DNA from: an uncultured Blautia sp.
GTDB taxonomy: Bacteria; Bacillota; Clostridia; Lachnospirales; Lachnospiraceae
Length of the DNA: 16,708 nt
Reading direction: 5' to 3'
Assembly: GCA_945872375.1 (NCBI GenBank)
Contig: CAMBYR010000013.1
Location: 1 to 16,708 of the forward strand
Of this stretch, positions 1 through 5,960 are shown piece after piece; position 1 is the first letter of the stretch; every line of letters starts with the position of its first letter. Position numbers and translations under genes: made by a program. The notes beneath the pieces are model-generated. The model ran no database searches, was not told where the DNA came from, and worked only from the letters and a program-made list of their open reading frames with translations.

Positions 1-55
1 AGCAATCGATGTTCCTGTAAACGAGATGCTTATCGTCGAGTTGTACTCCAAATAA
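1..55 (+). CDS. rpsD: 30S ribosomal protein S4, C-terminal end (partial)
   Basis: Only the last 17 codons are present, in the frame starting at position 2, followed by TAA at 53-55. They read AIDVPVNEMLIVELYSK, and the closing IVELYSK is the usual end of bacterial S4. S4 is a primary 16S rRNA-binding protein of the small subunit. Its place directly before rpoA matches the common Firmicutes order rpsM-rpsK-rpsD-rpoA-rplQ. No terminator is seen in the 52 bases before rpoA, so the genes are probably co-transcribed. Confidence 0.9.
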   Translation, partial: AIDVPVNEMLIVELYSK

Positions 56-107
56 TTAAGCAAGAATACCCTCAAATTTTGATTACCCAGAAGGAGGGAA
101 CCTGATA

Positions 108-1067
108 GTGTTTGATTTTAATAAACCCAAAATCGAAATTACCGAGATATCCGAAGACAAGAAATTCGGCAGATTCGTAGTAGAACCTCTGGAAAGAGGA
201 TACGGAACCACCCTTGGCAATTCTCTCAGAAGAATTATGCTGTCATCCCTTCCGGGAGCAGCAGTCAGCCAGGTAAAGATTGACGGCGTTCTTCATGAAT
301 TCAGCCCGATTCCGGGTGTGAAGGAAGACGTGACGGAGATCATCATGAATCTGAAGAGCCTTGCCATCAAGAATACCAGCAGTGATAATGAACCAAAGAC
401 TGCATACATTGAGTGTGAAGGAAAAGGTGTTGTGACTGCAGCAGATATTCAGGCAGATCAGGATATCGAGATTATGAATCCGGATCAGGTGATCGCTACC
501 TTAAACGGCGGCAAGGACTGCCGTCTGGCAATGGAACTGACCATTACCAAGGGCCGTGGCTATGTAAGCGCCGACAAAGGAAAAAGCGATGACATGCCTA
601 TCGGCGTGATTGCAGTAGATGCGATCTATACACCGGTAGACAGAGTGAACATGATCGTTGAAAATACCCGTGTGGGTCAGGTGACTGATTTCGATAAGCT
701 GACTCTGGATGTATATACCAATGGTACTCTTGATCCGGACGAAGCAGTAAGCCTTGCAGCAAAAGTATTAAGTGAGCATCTGAGCCTCTTCATTGATCTT
801 TCTGAAAATGCGAAGACAGCAGAAGTCATGATCGAGCATGAAGATAATGAAAAGGAAAAGGTTCTGGAAATGAGCATTGATGAACTGGAGCTTTCCGTTC
901 GTTCCTACAACTGCCTCAAGAGAGCCGGAATCAATACAGTAGAAGAACTTTGCAGCAAGACATCCGATGACATGATGAAGGTTCGTAACCTGGGCCGCAA
1001 ATCATTGGAAGAAGTTCTTGCAAAACTGAAAGAGCTGGGCTTACAGTTACAGCCAACAGAAGAATAA
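108..1067 (+). CDS. rpoA: DNA-directed RNA polymerase subunit alpha
   Basis: This encodes the alpha subunit, which dimerises to start assembly of RNA polymerase and contacts UP elements and activators. The protein has 319 residues, the normal length. The N-terminal assembly domain (about 1-230) shows the conserved stretch GTTLGNSLRRIMLSSLPG near residue 33. A short acidic linker follows, and the C-terminal domain (about 255-312) has the helix-hairpin-helix segment RNLGRKSLEEV. The start is GTG at 108, supported by AAGGAGGG at 91-98. It lies between rpsD and rplQ in the ribosomal operon, which ties polymerase synthesis to ribosome synthesis. Nothing in the protein looks odd. Confidence 0.98.
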   Translation: MFDFNKPKIEITEISEDKKFGRFVVEPLERGYGTTLGNSLRRIMLSSLPGAAVSQVKIDGVLHEFSPIPGVKEDVTEIIMNLKSLAIKNTSSDNEPKTAYIECEGKGVVTAADIQADQDIEIMNPDQVIATLNGGKDCRLAMELTITKGRGYVSADKGKSDDMPIGVIAVDAIYTPVDRVNMIVENTRVGQVTDFDKLTLDVYTNGTLDPDEAVSLAAKVLSEHLSLFIDLSENAKTAEVMIEHEDNEKEKVLEMSIDELELSVRSYNCLKRAGINTVEELCSKTSDDMMKVRNLGRKSLEEVLAKLKELGLQLQPTEE

Positions 1068-1151
1068 TCATATTACCGTGGGGATGCCGCGCAGCGTTTC
1101 AGTAAGACCGAACAAGCATGATTCGCTGTCCCACAGATGGAGGAAAATAAA

Positions 1152-1688
1152 ATGGCAAAATATAGAAAATTAAGCAGAACTGCTGACCAGAGAAAAGCAT
1201 TACTGAGAAACCAGGTTACCAACCTGCTTTATCATGGAAAGATCAGAACTACTGAGCAGAAAGCGAAAGAAATCCGCAAGATCGCTGAGAGCCTGATCGC
1301 TATGGCTGTTCGTGAAAAAGACAACTTCGAAACCGTTACTGTTACTGCTAAAGTTGCCCGCAAGGACGCTGAAGGCAAGAGAGTAAAAGAAGTGGTTGAC
1401 GGCAAAAAGAAAACCGTATACGATGAAGTTCAGAAAGAGATCACCAAAGATGCTCCGTCCAGACTTCATGCACGTCGTCAGATGGCTAAGGTGTTCTATC
1501 CTGTAACAGAAGTTCCTGCAAAGAACGCCGGAAAGAAGAAAAACACCAAAGAAGTTGATATGGTTAAGAAAATGTTTGAAGAAATCGCTCCGAAATATGC
1601 AAACCGCAATGGTGGTTACACAAGAATCATCAAGATCGGTCAGCGTAAGGGCGATGGCGCTATGGAAGTATTAATCGAATTAGTATAA
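1152..1688 (+). CDS. rplQ: 50S ribosomal protein L17, long form with insertion
   Basis: L17 is a large-subunit protein. The start at 1152 gives MAKYRKLSRT, the family's usual N-terminus, with GGAGG at 1139-1143 eight bases upstream. An ATG at 1137 in the same frame lies inside the ribosome-site region and is unlikely to be used. The product has 178 residues, against about 115-130 in Bacillus or E. coli. The core is normal: the N-terminal block, LHARRQ at 105-110 and GGYTRI near 154-159. The extra length is mostly a Lys/Glu-rich insertion at about 55-103, plus a shorter one near 120-132. I believe long L17 forms occur in Lachnospiraceae, but this is from memory. Confidence 0.95.
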   Translation: MAKYRKLSRTADQRKALLRNQVTNLLYHGKIRTTEQKAKEIRKIAESLIAMAVREKDNFETVTVTAKVARKDAEGKRVKEVVDGKKKTVYDEVQKEITKDAPSRLHARRQMAKVFYPVTEVPAKNAGKKKNTKEVDMVKKMFEEIAPKYANRNGGYTRIIKIGQRKGDGAMEVLIELV

Positions 1689-1713
1689 TCCATGACCAGA
1701 CCATAAATAAGAT

Positions 1714-1752
1714 GCCGCAGATTCACCAGTTATGATGGATCTGCGGCTTTTT
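1714..1752 (+). terminator. Rho-independent terminator after rplQ
   Basis: The arms GCCGCAG (1714-1720) and CTGCGGC (1741-1747) pair perfectly. The stem extends inward by five more pairs, one of them G-T, to about 12 pairs with a 10-base loop. TTTTT follows at 1748-1752. The T run touches the stop codon of the convergent minus-strand gene, so the stem may also help end transcription from that side. On that side the tail is only moderately T-rich. Confidence 0.85.
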
Positions 1753-3206
1753 CATGCTTCTTCCAGAAGACTGATCACTGTATGCAGGAATTCCATGGTT
1801 TCTTCTGTGGATAAACAGCAGGATTCTGCCAGGTTTTCTGCATAATCCAGGAAGGTTTCCAGGAGACGGGATTCCTCAATGATCAGATACACATTCTGTC
1901 CGCCGGCATTCTGAAACAGAAGGTAACCGGAACCGGAGTTGATGCAGAGGTGGAAATTCTGCGGCAGCGCATCCAGAGGATCCTTGAGAAGATAATGGGG
2001 ATTGACCAGGCAGTCCTTTTCCACCTCTTTTAATAGTTCGATCCGCTGGGAAATCGTCAGAGGATTATACAGCTCACGGGAAAATTCATTGACCATACCT
2101 GTTTCTGCAAATGTCAGAATTCCCTGTCTGGTATTGAAGTGAATGAATTCCTTCCCGGACATATCCTTCCGACAGGAACAACTGCATTCCGAGAGAGAGG
2201 CGATCACGGATTCCCTCTGAGGAATCTCCCTGCAAATAGTACGGTCGATCAGGGAATCGGAAAACGAGGCGTATAGCCATGGTTCCGGCTGGATGATATA
2301 GGTGGTGGATCCATGGACACTCATCTGTTCTATAAGGCTGCATTTCTCTTCAACGGAGCTGACCAGATGAAACAGAGGCTTGCAGCCTTTTTTATATGTT
2401 TCAAAAAGATTCCTGAGCATGAAAACGGTTCCTGAGTCATGAAAGAGAAGCCCGTTTTCATAATCCGAGGTGCAAAGTATGGCGGTATCCCCTGCGAGGA
2501 TCATATAGGGAAACAGATTGAAACTGTAGCAGTGGGCAGGAATATTCTCGTAAAAATAAAATGGATGATAATTCAGTGCCCGGATATATAACGGGAGGAT
2601 ATTTGCCAGATAATCCAGCTGGAGCGAATGGTGCTTGTCGGACAGCTCGTATATACTGTTCAGACAGAAAATGTGTTCAATTTTGAACGTATCCGAACGC
2701 TCTCTGAGCCCTTCCAGGCATTGAAGGATGAATTTGTTATCCGGCTGGAGGAGCATGGAAACACATCCATCAGAAAGAACAGCTTCCCGAATAAACAGCT
2801 GAGAGACAATCTGATACAGATCCAGTTTGCTGTGGATGGGCTGGAATTCTTTTTTCATGGGATTGCCGGAAAAATCCATCGTATAGAACTGAGGAAAAGG
2901 GTTTGTTGAAACGTTATTTTGAGAAGGAAACTGGAGAAGAAATTCTTCTACACCTTTCCTGCGGTAATAAGCATTTCGTCCGATGATAGACATTTCATAG
3001 GCAGTCTGGAAGGCGGAGTGTTCTGCCGGTGTCAGATGCATGTAGTCGGACATCTTCTGAAAGACATCTTTGGACGGTGGATTTCGTTTTCCGTTCATCA
3101 GCTTATAAAGGGTGGAACGATCCATACCGCAGTATTTTGCCATAGAATATATTTTTATTTCTTTTTCAGACACCAGTAATGTCAGTAAATCAGAAAATTC
3201 AGACAT
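1752..3206 (-). CDS. Helix-turn-helix regulator with large C-terminal region of unknown function
   Basis: The 484-residue protein starts at ATG 3206 on the minus strand, with GAGG about nine bases upstream. Residues about 15-60 form an XRE-like helix-turn-helix, with YSMAKYCGMDRSTLYKLMNGKR as core (helix 2 and recognition helix), followed by a short helical segment to about residue 95. The remaining 390 residues match no domain I recognise. They show no membrane helix, kinase or catalytic motif. A compact CSCSC motif lies at residues 341-345 and could bind a metal or respond to redox state, but this is speculative. The gene is divergent from the LytTR gene at 3604 and shares a promoter-proximal motif with it, which suggests it regulates both. 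Its DNA-binding role is likely; its ligand is unknown. Confidence 0.8.
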   Translation of the reverse strand: MSEFSDLLTLLVSEKEIKIYSMAKYCGMDRSTLYKLMNGKRNPPSKDVFQKMSDYMHLTPAEHSAFQTAYEMSIIGRNAYYRRKGVEEFLLQFPSQNNVSTNPFPQFYTMDFSGNPMKKEFQPIHSKLDLYQIVSQLFIREAVLSDGCVSMLLQPDNKFILQCLEGLRERSDTFKIEHIFCLNSIYELSDKHHSLQLDYLANILPLYIRALNYHPFYFYENIPAHCYSFNLFPYMILAGDTAILCTSDYENGLLFHDSGTVFMLRNLFETYKKGCKPLFHLVSSVEEKCSLIEQMSVHGSTTYIIQPEPWLYASFSDSLIDRTICREIPQRESVIASLSECSCSCRKDMSGKEFIHFNTRQGILTFAETGMVNEFSRELYNPLTISQRIELLKEVEKDCLVNPHYLLKDPLDALPQNFHLCINSGSGYLLFQNAGGQNVYLIIEESRLLETFLDYAENLAESCCLSTEETMEFLHTVISLLEEA

Positions 3207-3221
3207 TGTATTTACCTCATG

Positions 3222-3230
3222 CGACGTTGT
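3222..3230. promoter_or_regulatory. Shared motif CGACGTTGT, copy beside the HTH promoter
   Basis: This 9-mer lies about nine bases downstream of the minus-strand -10 box, in the first transcribed bases. An identical copy at 3366-3374 lies just past the plus-strand -10 box. The core ACGT is palindromic, and the wider ACGACGTTGT is a near palindrome. I infer an operator for one of the two flanking regulators. Confidence 0.45.
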
Positions 3231-3239
3231 GATAATATG

Positions 3240-3248
3240 ATTATACCA
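3240..3248 (-). promoter_or_regulatory. Extended -10 promoter for the HTH gene
   Basis: On the minus strand this reads TGGTATAAT: a perfect TATAAT (plus-strand ATTATA at 3240-3245) with the TG of an extended -10. No good -35 box is seen at the expected distance, as is common for extended -10 promoters. Transcription would start near 3233, leaving a leader of roughly 27 bases. Confidence 0.6.
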
Positions 3249-3328
3249 TATTTTTAAATATGTGTGTGAGATGTGAATAAATCATGTATGAAATTGTCGA
3301 AAAATTTGTCCACAAAACATGCCACATA

Positions 3329-3358
3329 TTGAAAACAGGGAGAAAAAAGAGATATGAT
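3329..3358 (+). promoter_or_regulatory. Predicted promoter for the LytTR gene
   Basis: TTGAAA (3329-3334) and TATGAT (3353-3358) are separated by 18 bases, a good sigma-A-type pair. Transcription would start near 3365, giving a long leader of about 240 bases before the LytTR start codon. Confidence 0.5.
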
Positions 3359-3364
3359 TGTTTT

Positions 3365-3374
3365 ACGACGTTGT
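3365..3374. promoter_or_regulatory. Shared motif ACGACGTTGT, copy beside the LytTR promoter
   Basis: This second copy of CGACGTTGT (3366-3374) starts six or seven bases after the predicted -10 box and covers the likely start of transcription, a position suited to repression. It overlaps the left arm of the hairpin at 3371-3403. Confidence 0.45.
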
Positions 3375-3403
3375 TTCATGAATTGTGGGAATTTATGAAA
3401 CAA
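3371..3403 (+). promoter_or_regulatory. Hairpin in the LytTR leader
   Basis: The arms TTGTTTCATGAATT (3371-3384) and AATTTATGAAACAA (3390-3403) pair over 14 positions with one G-T pair and a GTGGG loop. No T run follows on either strand, so it is not a standard terminator. It could be a leader structure in the mRNA or a large two-fold DNA-binding site. I cannot decide between these. Confidence 0.5.
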
Positions 3404-3552
3404 GATAAAAAAACCTCCGCTTGCTCCTTTTATAGTTATACCAGAAAAAATGTCTGTATTACTTCGGAATACGGTAGGAAAGATTGTTTTCTGATGATTG
3501 TTCATTCCGTTCTCAGTAATGTTTTCTGAAATGCAATACATGAATTTTTTGA

Positions 3553-3560
3553 GGGGGGGG
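3553..3560 (+). repeat. Run of eight G residues upstream of the LytTR gene
   Basis: A GGGGGGGG tract sits 43 bases before the LytTR start codon and follows a T6 run at 3545-3550. Tracts of this length are prone to slipped-strand changes. It lies in the predicted leader, not in the coding frame, so length changes could affect only leader folding or spacing. Confidence 0.6.
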
Positions 3561-3603
3561 TAAAAAGCAGTACGAAACTGACGGAAAACAGGGGGAACAG
3601 CGT

Positions 3604-4314
3604 ATGTTACAGCTTAATATTGCCATATGTGATGATGTATGCAAGGATGCGGAAGCCTTGGAAGGAATGCTGAAGGAGATGCTGCCGGACAGTGTGATTC
3701 GAAAGTTCTCTGCCGGCGAAATTCTGCTGAAGCTTCTGGAAAAGACAGGAAATCCGTTTCAGCTGATCTTTCTTCATATCCAGCTTCACGGGAAAGATGG
3801 AATCAGTATTTCAGAGGAAATCCGGAAACTGGATAAACAGGTTCCGATTTTTTTGATCAGCGATGATGACAGATACTACAAGCAGGCGTTTGAAGTATTT
3901 GCTTATCAGTACCTGATAAAACCGATTACAAAGTCCACGCTTTCCAGGTCAATGGCTCCGTTGATGACCGGTTGGGACAAAGAACAGGGACCGCTGCTTT
4001 ATTATCATTACCGTTCTCAGGTATACTCAGTAAAACAGAAAGAAATACGCTATATTTCCAGCAGCCTTCATACGGTGAATTTCCATCTGAAAAACGGAAA
4101 AATCGTGCACTGCCGCGGAAAACTGAATGAATTTGAATCTCAGCTGGATCCTTCCATGTTTGTTCGATGTCACCAGAGCTTTTTTGTGAATCTGGAATCC
4201 GTGACCGGAAAAGTACAGGATCGCTTTTTGCTGGGAGATTATGAAATTCCCATATCCAGATCCTGTGGGAAAGAGGCGAACAGAAGATATGATGAATTTT
4301 TAAAAAATAAATAA
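3604..4314 (+). CDS. LytTR-family response regulator with altered phosphorylation site
   Basis: The 236-residue protein starts at ATG 3604 after AGGGGGA. Residues 1-120 form a receiver domain. The acidic pair Asp10-Asp11, Ser86 and Lys106 are in place, but the phospho-acceptor position reads FLHIQLHGKDG, with His58 (codon CAT at 3775-3777) instead of Asp. Residues about 135-232 form a LytTR DNA-binding domain, including FVRCHQSFFVNLESV and the ending IPISRS. No histidine kinase is nearby. Known LytTR regulators bind direct repeats and control virulence, peptide or cell-wall genes. The His change suggests a receiver that works without ordinary phosphorylation, for instance through dimerisation or ligand binding; this is an inference. 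It is monocistronic, with its own promoter and terminator. Confidence 0.88.
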   Translation: MLQLNIAICDDVCKDAEALEGMLKEMLPDSVIRKFSAGEILLKLLEKTGNPFQLIFLHIQLHGKDGISISEEIRKLDKQVPIFLISDDDRYYKQAFEVFAYQYLIKPITKSTLSRSMAPLMTGWDKEQGPLLYYHYRSQVYSVKQKEIRYISSSLHTVNFHLKNGKIVHCRGKLNEFESQLDPSMFVRCHQSFFVNLESVTGKVQDRFLLGDYEIPISRSCGKEANRRYDEFLKNK

Positions 4315-4323
4315 TGGTACATG

Positions 4324-4356
4324 ATCGCCGGTTTCGATGGAGAAGCCGGCGATTTT
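4324..4356 (+). terminator. Rho-independent terminator after the LytTR gene
   Basis: ATCGCCGG (4324-4331) pairs with CCGGCGAT (4346-4353). The stem extends inward by four pairs including one G-T, giving about 12 pairs around a six-base loop. TTTT ends at 4356. Confidence 0.85.
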
Positions 4357-4360
4357 CTGT

Positions 4361-4405
4361 CTGTGCATCGCGGAGCGTGTTACTGAGAACGGAGTGAACA
4401 GTAAC
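4361..4405 (+). repeat. Hairpin repeat, copy 1
   Basis: This 45-base sequence begins CTGTGCATCGCGGAGCG and ends CAGTAAC. It recurs at 5872-5916 with one difference in 45. The last 27 bases (4379-4405) fold as GTTACTG, a 13-base loop, then CAGTAAC. It lies between the LytTR terminator and the predicted pepP promoter, so here it is probably untranscribed or only weakly transcribed. Confidence 0.85.
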
Positions 4406-4435
4406 TTCCGGATTTCACCGGAATCAGAAAGACGG

Positions 4436-4464
4436 TTGATTATTCGGATATTTTATCGTAAAAT
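4436..4464 (+). promoter_or_regulatory. Predicted promoter for the aminopeptidase gene
   Basis: TTGATT (4436-4441) and TAAAAT (4459-4464) are 17 bases apart. Transcription would start near 4471, about 30 bases before the chosen start codon at 4503. This also argues against the in-frame ATG at 4476, which would leave almost no leader. Confidence 0.55.
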
Positions 4465-4502
4465 CGTACTGTAGCATGAGTTACAGGAAGCGAGGGAACA
4501 AC

Positions 4503-5771
4503 ATGATCAGCAAAGAATTTCATGCATCACGACGTGCGTTATACAGAGAACTTCTGGAGGAGAATTCGGTGGGCTTTGTTTTTTCCGGGCAGGAAAAAGA
4601 AGACCGGGGAGACCAGATGTTTTCATTTACACCATATGCTAATTTTTATTATCTCACAGGCTTTGACCAGCCGAAGGCCGTTTTTGTAGCTTCCAAAATC
4701 ATGGGAGTGTACAGGGAAGTCCTTTATATCGATCATCCCGATGAGATGAAGGCCCGCTGGCAGGGGATTTCTTATGACAAAGAATCTGTAAAAGAGGAAA
4801 CCGGTATTGCACAGGTGGAATATCTGGAACGCTTTGAGGAAAAGCTTCCCTTCTTTTCAGGGAGAAATGTCATAGAGCACCTTTATGTGGACATTGCCAA
4901 CTGGGAAGACGGATTTTCGAGGAACCAGGCGCAGTGCTTTGCAGATAAGGTACTTTCGTGCTATCCATATCTGAAGGTGCATAATACCTTTCAGGATCTG
5001 GCGCACATGCGCCAGGTAGAGGAGCCGGAGGAAATCGCTCTGCACCGGAGAGCCTGCGAGATTACCACAGAGGGAGTAAAAAATATTCTTGCTCATCTGC
5101 GCCCGGGAATGAAGGAATACGAGATTGAGGCGTATTTTGATTTTACGCTGAAATCCAATCATGCCCGTCATGCATTTTCAACCATTGCGGCGTCCGGAAA
5201 AAATGCCTGTGTTCTTCATTATGTGGCAAATGACCGGACGATGGAGGAGGGAGATCTGATCCTGTTTGATCTGGGAGCGGAATGGGGACTGTACGCTTCC
5301 GATGTCAGCAGAACCTTTCCGGTCGGCGGCAGATTTACTGAGCAGCAGAAGCAGCTTTACAATGTGGTGCTGAAGGGACTGGATGCAGCTATTGCCCGCA
5401 CAAAGCCGGGACAGCCGAAAAACGAGCTGCAGGAGATCAGTAAGTCTGTAATGGCAGAAGAGCTGATCCGCCTTGGAATGATCGAAAAACCGGAGGAGAT
5501 CAGTCGGTATTATTTCCACAGCTCCGGACATTATATCGGCCTTTATACCCATGATGTGGGAGATGACAGAGCCGTTCTGGAGCCGAATATGATGTTTACT
5601 CTGGAACCGGGGCTTTATTTTGAAGAACTTGGAATAGGAATCCGGATTGAGGACACCATTTTAGTAACAGAAAACGGATGTGAAGTGCTGAGTGCAGGAA
5701 TTCCGAAAACAGTGGAAGAGATCGAGAAATTCATGCAGGAACACAGAAAACCGTCGGAAGAAGCATTTTGA
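4503..5771 (+). CDS. pepP: Xaa-Pro aminopeptidase (M24B family)
   Basis: This cytoplasmic metallopeptidase removes an N-terminal residue that precedes proline. The protein has 422 residues from ATG 4503, which has GAGGGA five bases upstream; an ATG at 4476 would add nine residues but lacks a ribosome site. The N-terminal domain (about 1-165) is of the aminopeptidase P type, and the C-terminal pita-bread fold has all five metal ligands in order: Asp256, Asp267, His343, Glu368 and Glu383. The flanking motifs are LFDLGAEW, SGHYIGLYTHDVGD, TLEPGLY and IRIEDT. The length fits aminopeptidase P rather than methionine aminopeptidase. It has its own predicted promoter. The gene directly downstream, murT, is not known to be linked in function. 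Confidence 0.92.
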   Translation: MISKEFHASRRALYRELLEENSVGFVFSGQEKEDRGDQMFSFTPYANFYYLTGFDQPKAVFVASKIMGVYREVLYIDHPDEMKARWQGISYDKESVKEETGIAQVEYLERFEEKLPFFSGRNVIEHLYVDIANWEDGFSRNQAQCFADKVLSCYPYLKVHNTFQDLAHMRQVEEPEEIALHRRACEITTEGVKNILAHLRPGMKEYEIEAYFDFTLKSNHARHAFSTIAASGKNACVLHYVANDRTMEEGDLILFDLGAEWGLYASDVSRTFPVGGRFTEQQKQLYNVVLKGLDAAIARTKPGQPKNELQEISKSVMAEELIRLGMIEKPEEISRYYFHSSGHYIGLYTHDVGDDRAVLEPNMMFTLEPGLYFEELGIGIRIEDTILVTENGCEVLSAGIPKTVEEIEKFMQEHRKPSEEAF

Positions 5772-5916
5772 GTTACTGTTCACAGGCAATGTCCCGCGAG
5801 GTGTTTCCATGCATTTATGCATGGAAATCCCGAGACAGTCAACGCACGAAATTATGCATATTGCATAATTTCTGTGCATCGCGGAGCGTGTTGCTGAGAA
5901 CGGAGTGAACAGTAAC
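5772..5916 (+). repeat. 145-base folded element with 12-base inverted ends
   Basis: The element starts on the base after the pepP stop codon. GTTACTGTTCAC (5772-5783) is the exact reverse complement of GTGAACAGTAAC (5905-5916). Inside are two strong hairpins: TTTCCATGCAT with ATGCATGGAAA (5804-5827), and GAAATTATGCA with TGCATAATTTC (5848-5872), the latter extended by GCAC/GTGC across a one-base bulge. Its right end is copy 2 of the hairpin repeat. It has no coding potential. It resembles a miniature non-autonomous or palindromic intergenic element; no T run makes it a standard terminator. Confidence 0.7.
5872..5916 (+). repeat. Hairpin repeat, copy 2
   Basis: This is identical to 4361-4405 except for A to G in the left arm (GTTGCTG at 5890-5896). 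That change leaves a G-T pair with CAGTAAC (5910-5916), so the hairpin can still form. The right arm can instead pair with the far left end of the 145-base element, so two folds compete. Confidence 0.85.
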
Positions 5917-5960
5917 CATTTTGATGAGCAATTCAGAATCAGGAAGAGGATGAAATCAAC

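Larger units (their letters stand above)
3207..3603. other. Divergent intergenic region of 397 bases
   Basis: This gap separates the minus-strand HTH gene from the plus-strand LytTR gene. It holds one predicted promoter for each gene, two copies of the 9-mer CGACGTTGT, a 14-pair hairpin and a run of eight G residues, each listed separately. An 81-codon open frame (3284-3529, plus) has no ribosome site and contains the predicted LytTR promoter, so I do not call it a gene. The region is AT-rich and otherwise unremarkable. Confidence 0.7.

Noticed and set aside
1079..1133. Possible leader structure before rplQ
   Set aside because: Only a five-pair GTGGG/CCCAC match spans the gap, too weak to claim an autoregulatory fold.
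3284..3529. Possible small gene of 81 codons (plus), with an overlapping antisense frame at 3254-3541
   Set aside because: No ribosome site precedes the ATG, the composition is not coding-like, and the LytTR promoter and hairpin fall inside it.
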